Below, piece by piece: positions 54,650 to 63,956 of a stretch of 64,000 bases of DNA. The translations under genes and the position numbers were made by a program. Each line of letters begins with the position of its first letter. Position 1 is the stretch's first letter. The notes under the pieces are model-generated. The model made no database searches. It was not told where the DNA came from and saw only the letters and a list, made by a program, of their open reading frames with translations. The DNA comes from Oceanicola sp. (lineage in GTDB: Bacteria > Pseudomonadota > Alphaproteobacteria > Rhodobacterales > Rhodobacteraceae): NCBI GenBank assembly GCA_022447275.1, contig JAKVBK010000009.1, positions 16,150-80,149 on the forward strand, read 5' to 3'.

Positions 54650-54756
54650 CTGAATGGTTCCCCTCATATTTGAACCTCTGATGCCATGGGTATAGCGTGC
54701 CCGTCAGGCGAGACCAGCAAAACTGGCCCCTGCCACAGCTACAAAGGAAGAATTCA

Positions 54757-56001
54757 ATGGCTCAATCGGGCGTTGAGGCGGCAAATACCGGACTCGTGAT
54801 CGTTGGCGGCGGCCAGGCTGCGGCCTCTTGTGCTGCACGCTACCGTGCAAAAGGCGGCGCCGGCCCGGTAGCGATCTACTGTGCGGAGCCGGTCCCGCCC
54901 TACCAGAGGCCGCCGCTGTCAAAGGCGTATCTGTTGGGGGACATGCCCCTGAGCCGCCTGCTCTTGCGGCCAGAAAGCTGGTATGACGAGCAAGCGATTA
55001 CGCTGCATCTGGGAACGCGTATTGAGGCCATCGATACGGATGCCCGCACGATCACGACGCAGGCTGGCGATCAGGCGGGCTATGGGCATCTCGTTCTGGC
55101 CACGGGCTCGGCGCCGCGCCAGTTGCCCGCGGCGATTGGGGGTGATCTCGCCGGGGTCCATGTCGTGCGCGATCTGGCGGATGTGGACAGGATGGCGGGC
55201 GGCCTGCGCGAAGGCGCTCGGGCGGTGATCATCGGAGGGGGCTATATTGGCCTCGAGGCTGCGGCGGTCTGCGCAAAGCTGGGCCTTGATGTCACCGTGC
55301 TGGAGGCAGCTCCGCGCATCTTGGGCCGTGTTGCTGCGGCCGAGACGGCCGATGTCATCCGCGATCTGCACGTTGGCAACGGTGTGACGGTGCGCGAAGG
55401 CTGTCAGGTGGCGCACTTGCGCGGCGCAGATGGCCATGTGACCGGTGTGACGCTGGCCTCGGGCGAAACGCTGGAGGCAGAGGTGGTGATCGTCGGCATC
55501 GGCATCGCCCCCGAGACTGCCCTTGCGGAGGCTGCAGGCATTGCCGTGGACAACGGGATTGCCACGGATACCCATGGCCGCACGTCTGCGCCCCATGTCT
55601 GGTCTGCGGGTGATTGCGCGTCTTTCCCGTTTCGCGGTGCCCAGATGCGGCTGGAAAGCGTTCAGAACGCCATCGATCAGGCGGAATGTGTGGCCGATAA
55701 TATTCTGGGTGCAGACACCCCATATGACCCCAAGCCCTGGTTCTGGTCCGATCAGTTTGACATGAAGTTGCAGATCGCGGGATTGAATGCCGGGCATGAC
55801 AGCCTTCATGTGCGGGCTGGTGAGGGGCTTACGCGATCGCACTGGTACTACAGGGATGGGCGGCTGATCTCGGTCGATGCGATCAACGATCCGCGGGCCT
55901 ACATGGTGGGCAAGCGTCTGATCGAGGGCGGCAGGACGCCTGATCCTGCGCAGGTTGTCGATCCTTCGACAGACCTCAAGGCGTTGATGAAGACGGTCTG
56001 A
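54757..56001 (+). CDS. FAD-dependent ferredoxin/rubredoxin reductase family (414 aa)
   Basis: Two Rossmann motifs, I-V-G-G-G-Q-A-A for FAD and I-I-G-G-G-Y-I-G-L-E for NAD(P)H, with P-P-Y-Q-R-P-P-L-S-K and S-A-G-D-C-A. This is the flavoprotein partner type of Rieske oxygenases and P450s (thcD/camA-like), with a C-terminal reductase domain. No oxygenase or ferredoxin is adjacent, so the partner is unknown. The start is ATG 54757 with AAAGGAAG; the frame is open to 54697 but without a site. Confidence 0.9.
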   Translation: MAQSGVEAANTGLVIVGGGQAAASCAARYRAKGGAGPVAIYCAEPVPPYQRPPLSKAYLLGDMPLSRLLLRPESWYDEQAITLHLGTRIEAIDTDARTITTQAGDQAGYGHLVLATGSAPRQLPAAIGGDLAGVHVVRDLADVDRMAGGLREGARAVIIGGGYIGLEAAAVCAKLGLDVTVLEAAPRILGRVAAAETADVIRDLHVGNGVTVREGCQVAHLRGADGHVTGVTLASGETLEAEVVIVGIGIAPETALAEAAGIAVDNGIATDTHGRTSAPHVWSAGDCASFPFRGAQMRLESVQNAIDQAECVADNILGADTPYDPKPWFWSDQFDMKLQIAGLNAGHDSLHVRAGEGLTRSHWYYRDGRLISVDAINDPRAYMVGKRLIEGGRTPDPAQVVDPSTDLKALMKTV

Positions 56002-56582
56002 TGCGGATCGTTGGAGGGCGTCTTGGTGGCCTGCGTTTGGCCGCCGTTGGCAAGGGGGATGCGGGGGCCCAGCTGCGCCCCACCGTGGACCGCGTTCGCG
56101 AAAGCCTGTTCTCGATTCTTGCCAGCAAGGGGTATCCGCAGGAGGGCCAACCCGCGCTGGATTTGTTCGCGGGAACGGGTGCGCTGGGCCTGGAGGCGCT
56201 GTCGCGCGGGGCAGGGCATGTCACCTTCATCGAGCAGGGGCGTGTGGCGCTGGGGCTCTTGCAGTCCAACATCAAGCGGGCTGATCCTGAAGGCGGAGCG
56301 ACCCGGCTGATCCGGAAAGACGCGACAAAGCTGGGTGCGCGCCCGGATAATCTTGCGGCCGCAGATCTTGTCCTGTTGGATCCTCCCTATGGTCGGGGCA
56401 TGGGGGAAAAGGCGCTGTTGGCGGCGTCCGCTGGCGGTTGGATGGCGCAAGAGGCGCTTGTGGTCTGGGAAGAGAATGCGCCACAGCTGCCACCTGAGGG
56501 CTTCACACTTGTAGATCAGCGCCGCTACGGGGACACGCATATTACCATATTGCGTTGCGGGGCAGACAAAGCGGTCATCTGA
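56001..56582 (+). CDS. rsmD: 16S rRNA (guanine966-N2)-methyltransferase (193 aa)
   Basis: Modifies G966 of 16S rRNA. The N-terminus M-R-I-V-G-G and R-P-T-x-D-R-V-R-E-S-L-F are conserved, as are the AdoMet motif D-L-F-A-G-T-G-A-L and catalytic L-D-P-P-Y. The start overlaps the upstream stop (TGATG) by one base, so translation is probably coupled to the reductase gene. Confidence 0.95.
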   Translation: MRIVGGRLGGLRLAAVGKGDAGAQLRPTVDRVRESLFSILASKGYPQEGQPALDLFAGTGALGLEALSRGAGHVTFIEQGRVALGLLQSNIKRADPEGGATRLIRKDATKLGARPDNLAAADLVLLDPPYGRGMGEKALLAASAGGWMAQEALVVWEENAPQLPPEGFTLVDQRRYGDTHITILRCGADKAVI

Positions 56583-56594
56583 CGGTATCGTGGC

Positions 56595-56828
56595 GTGAAC
56601 AGGATGCACCGTATGACAGCAGCAAGCATGATTTCCTTGCGCGGCTTGCTTGGCCCGCACTGGACGGACACCACATCTCAGGCCCCCGCGCCGCCGGACC
56701 CTTATCCCGGGCCCGTGTTTATCCATGATATCCACACATCTTGGGGCGGTAGGCCAATGATCCTCTATATGTGGGATGAGTGGGCCCGTACGCGCGACGG
56801 AGAAACGGATTCTCCCTCCGAGCCTTGA
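56595..56828 (+). CDS. Hypothetical small protein (77 aa)
   Basis: GTG start 12 bp after rsmD, open for 77 codons. Pro-rich with several aromatic residues and no signal or membrane helix. No strong Shine-Dalgarno and no family recognised; it may be a chance frame. Confidence 0.3.
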   Translation: MNRMHRMTAASMISLRGLLGPHWTDTTSQAPAPPDPYPGPVFIHDIHTSWGGRPMILYMWDEWARTRDGETDSPSEP

Positions 56829-56972
56829 GGACATTTCCGACCCGGTTTGGAATAGGCGGTTGCCCGCCGAGGCTTGAAGTTGGCCCTGAATTGCCCAATT
56901 CGAAACAAATTGTGCCAATTTTCCGCCTAATCTCCCAGCTAGCCAGACAGTGTTCGTTTCCGGAGCACCGTC

Positions 56973-59891
56973 ATGTCGCAGACTACATTCCTTGTTGCCA
57001 TCTCCTTGCCGCTGGCCGCCGTGATTGCATGGCCGGGCCCGGTTCCGATGGTCATTTCCCTGCCGGTTCTGTTCTCGGCATTGGCTACCTTGGGCGTTGC
57101 GGCGATCATGACGATCCGGGAATGCTTCAGCAGCTTGATCGGCGATGGCACCGAGCGGCTGTTGCTGCGCTTGCGTTGGGCAATTTGGCTGCGCCAGCCT
57201 GCGGATTGCGAGGCATTGGCAAAAGCGCTGGTAGAGCGCTCTGGCCTCACCTTTGAGCCTGAGAACCCCGAAGAGCGCAACGCGCTGCTGCATCTGATGG
57301 TCGCAATGCGGCGGATGATGGCCCGCCATGCCGGTGCCATGGGCACGCCCTTGTCGGGCATTGAACTGGCCCGCCAGTTGTGGGCTGTCGCGCCTGCCTC
57401 AGCCACCGATCGCAGTGGCTGGATGGCTTTGGCGATTTCCGCCAACCGTGCCGCGATTTCTGTTGGTGCTGGGGACTCGATGTCTCAAAAGTTCGTTGCT
57501 TGGCGCAACAAATTTGTCGGCGAAATTCTTTTTGGAGGCCTGCGTCGCAAGATCGCGGCGATTGCCTTTGGTCCGCTCGGAAAACTCCGTGTCGCGCGCC
57601 TGTCAGAAGCGCGGGCAACGCTGCACACAACCGATGCGCCGCGCAGTCTTATGATGTCCGGCGCGGTTGCCGACGCACTTCTCGAAAACGACGCAAAGCG
57701 CGGGCGTCGCGGGATTGAAAGCCTTCCTGTTGTGATCCAGGCACGGCTTGTTGCCCTGTTTCTCTTGCTGTTTCCCCAGCGCTTTGGGCAGATGCGCGCC
57801 TGGCTGCTAGCGTCTCGGCACCTCAACATCCTGCAAGATCTCGCTGAGGAGGCCGCACAGGCAGAGACGGCGCGCAACGCACCAGATCATGCGCGATCGT
57901 CTGCCAAGAGCAGCATCCAGACATCGCTTTCCCACGCGCTTGACCCCAATGCGGATGCCTCCGAAGACTTTCGCCTCGATCTGCCGCCGATGCCTGGCAC
58001 CCGGCAAGCACGTGTCACCGGCGCCGAGGGTTCAGGCGTAAGCGCCTGTGAAACGGTCCCTGCGCCGAAGGCATCTGCGGCACCAGTGACTGAAGATGAC
58101 TCTGCAATCCCATTCTCTGAGGTGGCTGCCTCTGAGATGCCAAATGCAAGTCAATCGCCGGCGGTTGCGCTGCCAAAGGCGCCGATGCCACAGGTAAAAC
58201 GCGCGGCGCAAAAACGTGAGATCACGCTGCGGCCCATTGCGAAACGTCGTGAAATCACGCTGCGCCCCATGAAACATGCCGCGGGAACCGGTGGCGACTC
58301 TGCGCCGACGGCAATGCCCCTGCCGGACGTGGCGTACTCTGCCAACGCCTCATCATTGGCGATGGCCACTGCCACCCAGATTGTCCCCACCAGAGGCAAC
58401 GGTATCGATGGCTGTATTATTCTGGAACGTCCGGAAGAACTGCCCAAGGTGATTGCTGCGTCCTTCGACGCATTCATGGAAACCTCCAAGGATAAAGACA
58501 AACAGACCGTTTCCGACTGTGCTGCGGAGGCGCAGGCAACAGATGCGCAGAGCCCAACGCAAGAGCCTAAGCCAACGCCCGAGGATCTGCCGCCGCTGAC
58601 GCCCGAGCTGCGCCCAGCACTCTATATTCAGCGGGCTTGGCAACCCGGCGCCCCCTTGCCGCCCAGCGGCACACAATTGGGAGGCTCTCCCCGCCTGCCA
58701 GAGGCCCGGTCTTGGCCGCGCCACCCCAGCCTGGGCTATCCGTTGCACTTTCTTGCTGCCATCGATTGCGCAGAAGCCAGCCGCGTTGGTGCTCTGCCAT
58801 CGGTGCCCCGCGATGGTCGAATCCTAGTTTTTGCTGATACAGGTGCGGCTGTCGAGGCAAGCCGTGCAAAGCCTGCTGTTTCGGTGATGTATCTGTCTGC
58901 GCGCGAAATGGCGGGGGCCACGGAAACTGCGCTGCCTGCTGATCTGCCGCCGCTGGATCATGATGGCGGTGTGCCGGAGCCGCTTTCTGCGCGCCCTGGC
59001 CAGCGCCTGTATCCGCGGTTTCCGGCTCTGCTCAAGACAATCCGGGCTGCAACGCTGTCCCGCGCACCGCAAGCGGGTGAGGGTGAATGCGAAGCAGAAG
59101 AGGCCCGGCGGCAGACACAGGCTGATATCGCCCGCCATCTGCCTGCCCCGCAAACTGTGCCCAAAGGCGATCTCTTCCGCCGACCCCGCTCTGAGGACAT
59201 GTCCGAAGATGGGAGTTCGCCGGCGTGGATTTTCGAACCGGCCCCGTTGGGCGCAGATTTTCCCTGCAGCCTGCCTTTGACCCGGGCTATCTTCGTCTCG
59301 ATCTCAGCGCATGCGGCGCGGGCACGGGCTCGCCTGCAAGCCAGTGCTGAGCTTGCCAAAACAGCGGGCCTGCCCCGCGAGCCGGAAGATGCGCAGCGCA
59401 TTGCTTGGCTGGAGGCCCTCGCCTCCTCCGCTGACATCCTGCGGGCCCGTCTGCCTGAGGCGCGTGACACGCAAAGCCTCACGCCCACAGAACGCCAGCG
59501 CTTGCGGGCCTGGCTCGCCGCCATTGCTGCCCGAAACCCGCAAGCTGGTCCGGTCATGGAGCGCGCCATTCGCGCGACCATGACAAAGATGGCGATTGAG
59601 GCAATTTCAGAGCCTGAACGGGCAAAGCTGCTAGGGGAGGCTGCCCTCGACTTTACGGCTCCTGCGTTGATCCCAACGGCGGAAAACGCCGAACATGTGA
59701 TTGGCAACGTGCCTCAGATGCGCACGCCAGAACCGAGCCCGGAAGGCTATGCCAAACTGGTCCAATTCGACAGTGATCCGGCACTTGGCCTGATGTTTGC
59801 CGACCATGGGTTGCTGGAAATCTGGGTGCCGCTCAGTGATTTGCCTGCACATCGCTACGATCGCGCGATCGGGCGCATCGCGGGCGGCTGA
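56973..59891 (+). CDS. Large membrane-anchored protein of unknown function (972 aa)
   Basis: Two hydrophobic helices lie near the N-terminus (about 5-50). The region after them is rich in Arg and Leu helices (about 60-300). A long Ala/Pro-rich, low-complexity middle follows. It contains a near-perfect tandem of R-E-I-T-L-R-P, at 415-421 and 426-432, joined by I-A-K-R. The C-terminal third (about 760-960) is again helical and Arg/Ala-rich. No enzyme motif was recognised. GGAG lies 7 nt before the ATG. It stands alone between rsmD and the hemolysin III gene. The topology suggests a small membrane anchor with a long cytoplasmic part. Confidence 0.7.
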   Translation: MSQTTFLVAISLPLAAVIAWPGPVPMVISLPVLFSALATLGVAAIMTIRECFSSLIGDGTERLLLRLRWAIWLRQPADCEALAKALVERSGLTFEPENPEERNALLHLMVAMRRMMARHAGAMGTPLSGIELARQLWAVAPASATDRSGWMALAISANRAAISVGAGDSMSQKFVAWRNKFVGEILFGGLRRKIAAIAFGPLGKLRVARLSEARATLHTTDAPRSLMMSGAVADALLENDAKRGRRGIESLPVVIQARLVALFLLLFPQRFGQMRAWLLASRHLNILQDLAEEAAQAETARNAPDHARSSAKSSIQTSLSHALDPNADASEDFRLDLPPMPGTRQARVTGAEGSGVSACETVPAPKASAAPVTEDDSAIPFSEVAASEMPNASQSPAVALPKAPMPQVKRAAQKREITLRPIAKRREITLRPMKHAAGTGGDSAPTAMPLPDVAYSANASSLAMATATQIVPTRGNGIDGCIILERPEELPKVIAASFDAFMETSKDKDKQTVSDCAAEAQATDAQSPTQEPKPTPEDLPPLTPELRPALYIQRAWQPGAPLPPSGTQLGGSPRLPEARSWPRHPSLGYPLHFLAAIDCAEASRVGALPSVPRDGRILVFADTGAAVEASRAKPAVSVMYLSAREMAGATETALPADLPPLDHDGGVPEPLSARPGQRLYPRFPALLKTIRAATLSRAPQAGEGECEAEEARRQTQADIARHLPAPQTVPKGDLFRRPRSEDMSEDGSSPAWIFEPAPLGADFPCSLPLTRAIFVSISAHAARARARLQASAELAKTAGLPREPEDAQRIAWLEALASSADILRARLPEARDTQSLTPTERQRLRAWLAAIAARNPQAGPVMERAIRATMTKMAIEAISEPERAKLLGEAALDFTAPALIPTAENAEHVIGNVPQMRTPEPSPEGYAKLVQFDSDPALGLMFADHGLLEIWVPLSDLPAHRYDRAIGRIAGG

Positions 59892-60064
59892 CGCGAGGGC
59901 TGCGCGGCAAACCGAGAAAAGAGCACCGCAGAACCCGCAATCCAAGTCGATTTGGCCCTTGGAACGTGGCTGTGATGACAGCGCAGGGTCGAAAGCGGCA
60001 AACTTGTTGGGCCTAAACCCTCAACAGAGTGATTGCGCGCCAGCCCCTTCCGGGCGGTGCGAAA

Positions 60065-60709
60065 TCACCACTGGGTGGACAGGGCGGTCCATATGCCTGC
60101 AAACATCAATGCGCCGCCGATGTTCACCCACATGTGCCAAACAGCATAGCGGTATGGCATGGTTTTGCGCGCGTAGAAGGCTGTGCCGACGACGTAGCAG
60201 GCGGAGCCTGTCAAGATGAACCACAAGGTTGCGATGGGCAGGTCTGTGAGGTCAGGCAGGGCCCCGAGCCCGATGGCGCCCAGCCCAAGATAGGAGGCTG
60301 TTGACCATCGTGATTTGACCGTTTCATTCGTGATCTTGTTCCACACGGCCACGGCTGTCAGACCCCAGGAAATCCACAGCAAGGTCATCGTCCACGTTGT
60401 CCCTGCCAGAACGAAAAGCGGTGTGAAGGAGCCTGAAATGCTCAGGTAGATCGCTGCATGATCAATCCGTCGCAACAATTTGCGCCCGGCGTGCCACGTG
60501 GAAAAGTGATAGGCGGTGGAGGCCAGATTAGAGGCCAGTATGCAGGACACATAGACAAAGACCGCAAACACCAACTTCAGTTCGAGCCCGGCCATTGATT
60601 TGGAAATGAGCCATCCGCCTGCGATCAGGATCGCGACCAGCCCGATCGCATGGACGACAATGTCCGCGCGGCGGTGCGACGGGACAGGGCTTGGATAGGT
60701 CATTTCCAT
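60065..60709 (-). CDS. Hemolysin III / PAQR family membrane protein (214 aa)
   Basis: Seven predicted helices with the three PAQR motifs: S-T-A-Y-H-F with its His, R-R-I-D-H-A-A-I-Y with Asp and His, and the last-helix H-M-W-V-N-I-G-G with its His, giving the zinc site. Bacterial YqfA/HlyIII proteins are membrane proteins of unclear function and are not proven haemolysins. GGAG precedes the ATG at 60709. Nothing else is in its operon. Confidence 0.9.
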   Translation of the reverse strand: MEMTYPSPVPSHRRADIVVHAIGLVAILIAGGWLISKSMAGLELKLVFAVFVYVSCILASNLASTAYHFSTWHAGRKLLRRIDHAAIYLSISGSFTPLFVLAGTTWTMTLLWISWGLTAVAVWNKITNETVKSRWSTASYLGLGAIGLGALPDLTDLPIATLWFILTGSACYVVGTAFYARKTMPYRYAVWHMWVNIGGALMFAGIWTALSTQW

Positions 60710-61038
60710 CGTCTTGGCTCCGGGCAGGGGTCTCTACGGCGCTACATCCCGCCTGAGGGCGTGTCCATGCTTCCGGTGCGTCAGATGACAGCGCCGTGAC
60801 AGACGCCAGCTGTTTCTGCTTGGCGGACATTGCGCGCTTCCAATAACCGTCCACGCACGAGGAACGTCATATTCAGAGCGCGTGATGCCCCGGCCGTAGC
60901 GCACGTGGATGGTATCGGTGCATTGCTTGAACGCCCCTGCTGCGCGAAACAGAAATGCCCCCAACACGGGGTTGGGGGCATTTTTGGCGTCATCGGCAGG
61001 GGCAGGGCTGCCCGTCTGCCGTTAGGTGTGGTTGGCGA
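60710..61038. other. Intergenic region with terminator of dctP (60953-60986)
   Basis: This 329-bp region is on the downstream side of the TRAP binding-protein gene and upstream of the hemolysin III gene. A 10-bp stem, TGCCCCCAAC (60956-60965) with GTTGGGGGCA (60971-60980), flanked by A- and T-runs, is a terminator usable in both directions. The rest should hold the hemolysin III promoter. No further gene was found. Confidence 0.7.
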
Positions 61039-62088
61039 TCAGTTGCCGGGGGCCGTTGCTGCCCGGGTCACCTGCACAGCGGCCTGAGCGTCTGCCACAA
61101 GCGCGGCGCCGTCGAGACCCTTTTCCGTCATCTCGGCGATCCAGTCTTGCGTGACCTCGGCGCCAAGCGCCTTGATCTCTTCGGTCACCTCTTCGGACAG
61201 GGTGGCAATCTCATTGCCGGCATCCACCATTGCCTGTCGTCCAATCGTATCCCCGGTATCGTGGGCGCGCCCGGCGAGAGCCGAGGCTGCAAAGCCTGAG
61301 TTGGCGTCGATGACGGCTTTCAGATCATCTGGCAGGCCCTCATAGACCGACTTGTTCATCGCCCAGATGAAATACAGGTTGTACAGGCTCTGATCACCGG
61401 AGACATCGGTATGGCTGTCGGTCAACTCATCGAGCTTGAGCGACGGCGACATCTCCCACGTGATCACGCCGCCATCCACCACACCGCGCGACAGCGCTTC
61501 GGGGAATTGCGGCACGGCCATGCCAACCGGCGTGGCGCCGATCTTGTCGAGCAGCAAGGTGGCCGGGCGTGACGGGCCGCGCAGTTTCAGGCCGTCAAAA
61601 TCCTCCACGGAGGCCACGGCAGGCCCTTTCTTGTGCACAAGGCCACGCCCGTGCATATGCGCGGCGATGACATGGACACCGGCGAAGTCATCCATCAGGT
61701 GCTTCTGGGTGAAGATCCATGCGGCCTTTGAGGCCTCTTCCGCCGATTTTGTTGTCATGAACGGCAGTTCCATCGCCTCGGCTTCGGGGAAGCGTCCCGG
61801 CTGGTAGCCCGGGATCACCCAGCCGCCATCCACCGCACCGTCGCGGATCAGGTCATACTGGGAGGGGGCTTTGCCGCCCAACTGCATGAAGGGATAGAGC
61901 TCGACCTTGATGCGGCCGTTGCTGTCCGCCTCAACCTTACGGGCCCAGGGCTCCATGAAATAGGTGGGGTTTGCGCTTTTGGGCGACACGAAGTGCTGAA
62001 AGCGCAGCGTGACTTCCTGAGCGGTTGCAATCGTTGTGCTGCCAGCCAACGCAAGCGCGGCAACAGCGGTTTTCAGGAACGGGGTCAT
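61039..62088 (-). CDS. TRAP transporter substrate-binding protein, DctP type (349 aa)
   Basis: Periplasmic solute receptor of a TRAP transporter. Signal peptide (about 1-23, ending A-T-A-Q) and the DctP fold with P-S-R-P-A-T as the carboxylate-contact segment, where the conserved Arg binds the substrate, and G-V-V-D-G-G later. The membrane subunits DctQ and DctM are absent on both sides, so it is a lone receptor. The ligand is not predictable beyond an organic acid. Confidence 0.9.
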   Translation of the reverse strand: MTPFLKTAVAALALAGSTTIATAQEVTLRFQHFVSPKSANPTYFMEPWARKVEADSNGRIKVELYPFMQLGGKAPSQYDLIRDGAVDGGWVIPGYQPGRFPEAEAMELPFMTTKSAEEASKAAWIFTQKHLMDDFAGVHVIAAHMHGRGLVHKKGPAVASVEDFDGLKLRGPSRPATLLLDKIGATPVGMAVPQFPEALSRGVVDGGVITWEMSPSLKLDELTDSHTDVSGDQSLYNLYFIWAMNKSVYEGLPDDLKAVIDANSGFAASALAGRAHDTGDTIGRQAMVDAGNEIATLSEEVTEEIKALGAEVTQDWIAEMTEKGLDGAALVADAQAAVQVTRAATAPGN

Positions 62089-62294
62089 GTGCGGACCTCC
62101 TTCTGATAGCCCATGATCGGGCGGTCCTCGCGAAAGGCTGTCTTAGCCTGATCGTCGGAGGGTATCTAGGTGCCAGACCGCCCAGTTGCAAATCATTCTC
62201 AAGAAATTGAAGGGCAAAATGGCGCAGTTTGCCCAATCAAGTCTCTGATCGGAAACATTTATTCTTTGGTCAAAAATGAGAGGCGCTGTTGACG

Positions 62295-63113
62295 CTACGT
62301 CTGGTTTGCCCATGTGGGGTGAAAGCGGCCTTCGGGCGAAAGGGTGAAAATTTCGCACCCGTTTTCAGTCACGCCGATAGAATGTTCGAACTGCGCGGAC
62401 AGGCTCTTGTCGCGGGTGACAGCCGTCCAGTCATCGGCGAGTACTTTGGTTTCGGGGCGGCCCAAATTCACCATGGGTTCAATCGTGAAAAACATGCCGG
62501 GTTCCAGCACGGCGCCGGTGCCGGGCCGGCCATAGTGGAGGACATTGGGCGGTGCATGGAAGACCTGTCCAAGGCCGTGGCCGCAGAAGTCTCGCACCAC
62601 GGACATCCGGTTGCGTTCCACGTAGGATTGGATGGCGTGGCCGATATCGCCAAAGGTTTTTCCCGGGCGGACGGTCTCGATCCCCAGCATGAGCGCATCA
62701 TGGGTCACCTGAATCAGCCGCTCGGCTTTTCGGGGCAGCTTTCCGGCCACATACATGCGGCTTGTATCGCCAAACCAACCGTCCACGATCACGGTGACAT
62801 CGATGTTGAGAATGTCGCCTTCCTTGAGCACTTTGGCGCCCGGAATGCCGTGGCAGACCACGTGATTGACCGAAATACACGAGGCGTGCTGATAGCCCTT
62901 GTAGCCGATGGTGGCGGATTTCGCGCCGGCTTCGTTCACGCGGCGCTCGATCTCCGCATCCAGCGCGCCCGTCGTCGTGCCGGGTTGCACCAGTGGCGCC
63001 AGAGCGTCCAGGATTTCGGCAGCAAGGCGCCCGGCGGCATGCATGCCGGCGAAATCTTCGGGCGAATAAAGCCGAATCCCATCTTTGGTCAGGCGTTCGC
63101 GGGTCTTTTGCAC
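62295..63113 (-). CDS. map: Methionine aminopeptidase, type I (272 aa)
   Basis: Removes the initiator Met. The metal site is complete: the two Asp (N-I-D-V-T and G-D-T-S), His in G-H-G-L-G, and two Glu (T-I-E-P-M and F-E-H-S). The catalytic His before the first Asp is also present (Y-Q-H-A-S). The start is GTG at 63113, with GGAGA just upstream, and length matches. It follows sfsA by 82 bp on the same strand, so they may share a transcript. Confidence 0.95.
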   Translation of the reverse strand: MQKTRERLTKDGIRLYSPEDFAGMHAAGRLAAEILDALAPLVQPGTTTGALDAEIERRVNEAGAKSATIGYKGYQHASCISVNHVVCHGIPGAKVLKEGDILNIDVTVIVDGWFGDTSRMYVAGKLPRKAERLIQVTHDALMLGIETVRPGKTFGDIGHAIQSYVERNRMSVVRDFCGHGLGQVFHAPPNVLHYGRPGTGAVLEPGMFFTIEPMVNLGRPETKVLADDWTAVTRDKSLSAQFEHSIGVTENGCEIFTLSPEGRFHPTWANQT

Positions 63114-63195
63114 TCTGGCTCTCCAGCAAGTCTATCTATGCGCAATCTAGGGGCCGGACCGGTGAAGGACCAGCCCCGGAAGGGTTTGGCGGGCT

Positions 63196-63906
63196 TCAGG
63201 CGATCTCGACAGGCAGCTCCGGACCGATGCGGACACCGTCCACATCGATTTCACAGCGGTGACAGATCGCTTCCACACCGGCCGCGCGCGCGGCGCGAAA
63301 GGCTGCGGCATAAGCCGGATCGAGGTCTTCGGCAAGACGCAAGCGATCGCAATCGGTGCGCTGCACCAGATACAGCATGACGGCCCTGTGGCCCTGCGCC
63401 ACCATGTCCGACAACTCGCGCAGGTGCTTGGCGCCACGGGTTGTGACACTGTCAGGGAATTCGGCCCATGTGCCCTCGCGGCGCAGGTGCACGTTCTTTA
63501 CCTCCACATAGGCATCGGGCAGCCCGGCGGTGCTCAACAGCAGATCGATCCGGCTGTTGACCCCGTACTTCACTTCGGGCCGGTGGCTGTCATAGGCTGC
63601 GAGCGCAGGTATGGCCCTGTCTGCGACGGCTTCGGCGGCCACGCGGTTTGGCACGCTTGTGTCGATCCCGGCCCAGTGCCCACCGGGCAATTCGCACAGC
63701 CGCCAGCCATATTTCAGTTTTTTCTTCGGATCATCATTGGGCTCCACCCACACGGGCAGCCCGGGCTCCTTCAGGCCCAGCATGGCCCCGGGGTTGGGGC
63801 AATGCGCCGTTACCTCCTCGCCGGTGCCCTCAAGGCGGATATCGGAAAGAAAGCGATTGTAGCGGCGGATCAGGCTGCCGCGGATGAGAGGTGTTTTCCA
63901 GCGCAT
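63196..63906 (-). CDS. sfsA: SfsA family protein (236 aa)
   Basis: Matches the sugar-fermentation-stimulation family: R-Y-N-R-F at the start, C-P-N-P-G in the first third, and the nuclease-like core P-D-A-Y-V-E-V-K-N-V followed by F-P-D-S-V-T-T-R-G-A-K-H-L. The E-V-K motif is the restriction-nuclease-type core, and the E. coli protein binds DNA. The start is ATG 63906; a longer frame to 63978 has no support and overlaps the divergent gene. Confidence 0.95.
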   Translation of the reverse strand: MRWKTPLIRGSLIRRYNRFLSDIRLEGTGEEVTAHCPNPGAMLGLKEPGLPVWVEPNDDPKKKLKYGWRLCELPGGHWAGIDTSVPNRVAAEAVADRAIPALAAYDSHRPEVKYGVNSRIDLLLSTAGLPDAYVEVKNVHLRREGTWAEFPDSVTTRGAKHLRELSDMVAQGHRAVMLYLVQRTDCDRLRLAEDLDPAYAAAFRAARAAGVEAICHRCEIDVDGVRIGPELPVEIA

Positions 63907-63956
63907 GTGGCGGGGGTATAGGGGGATTGCACACGAAACAAGAGGGGCTTGTGGCC

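Noticed and set aside
55899-57329. 476-codon minus-strand frame opposite the reductase, rsmD and the next gene
   Set aside because: Spans three plus-strand genes and looks like antisense composition.
62289-63380. 363-codon plus-strand frame opposite map and sfsA
   Set aside because: Shadow of two conserved genes.
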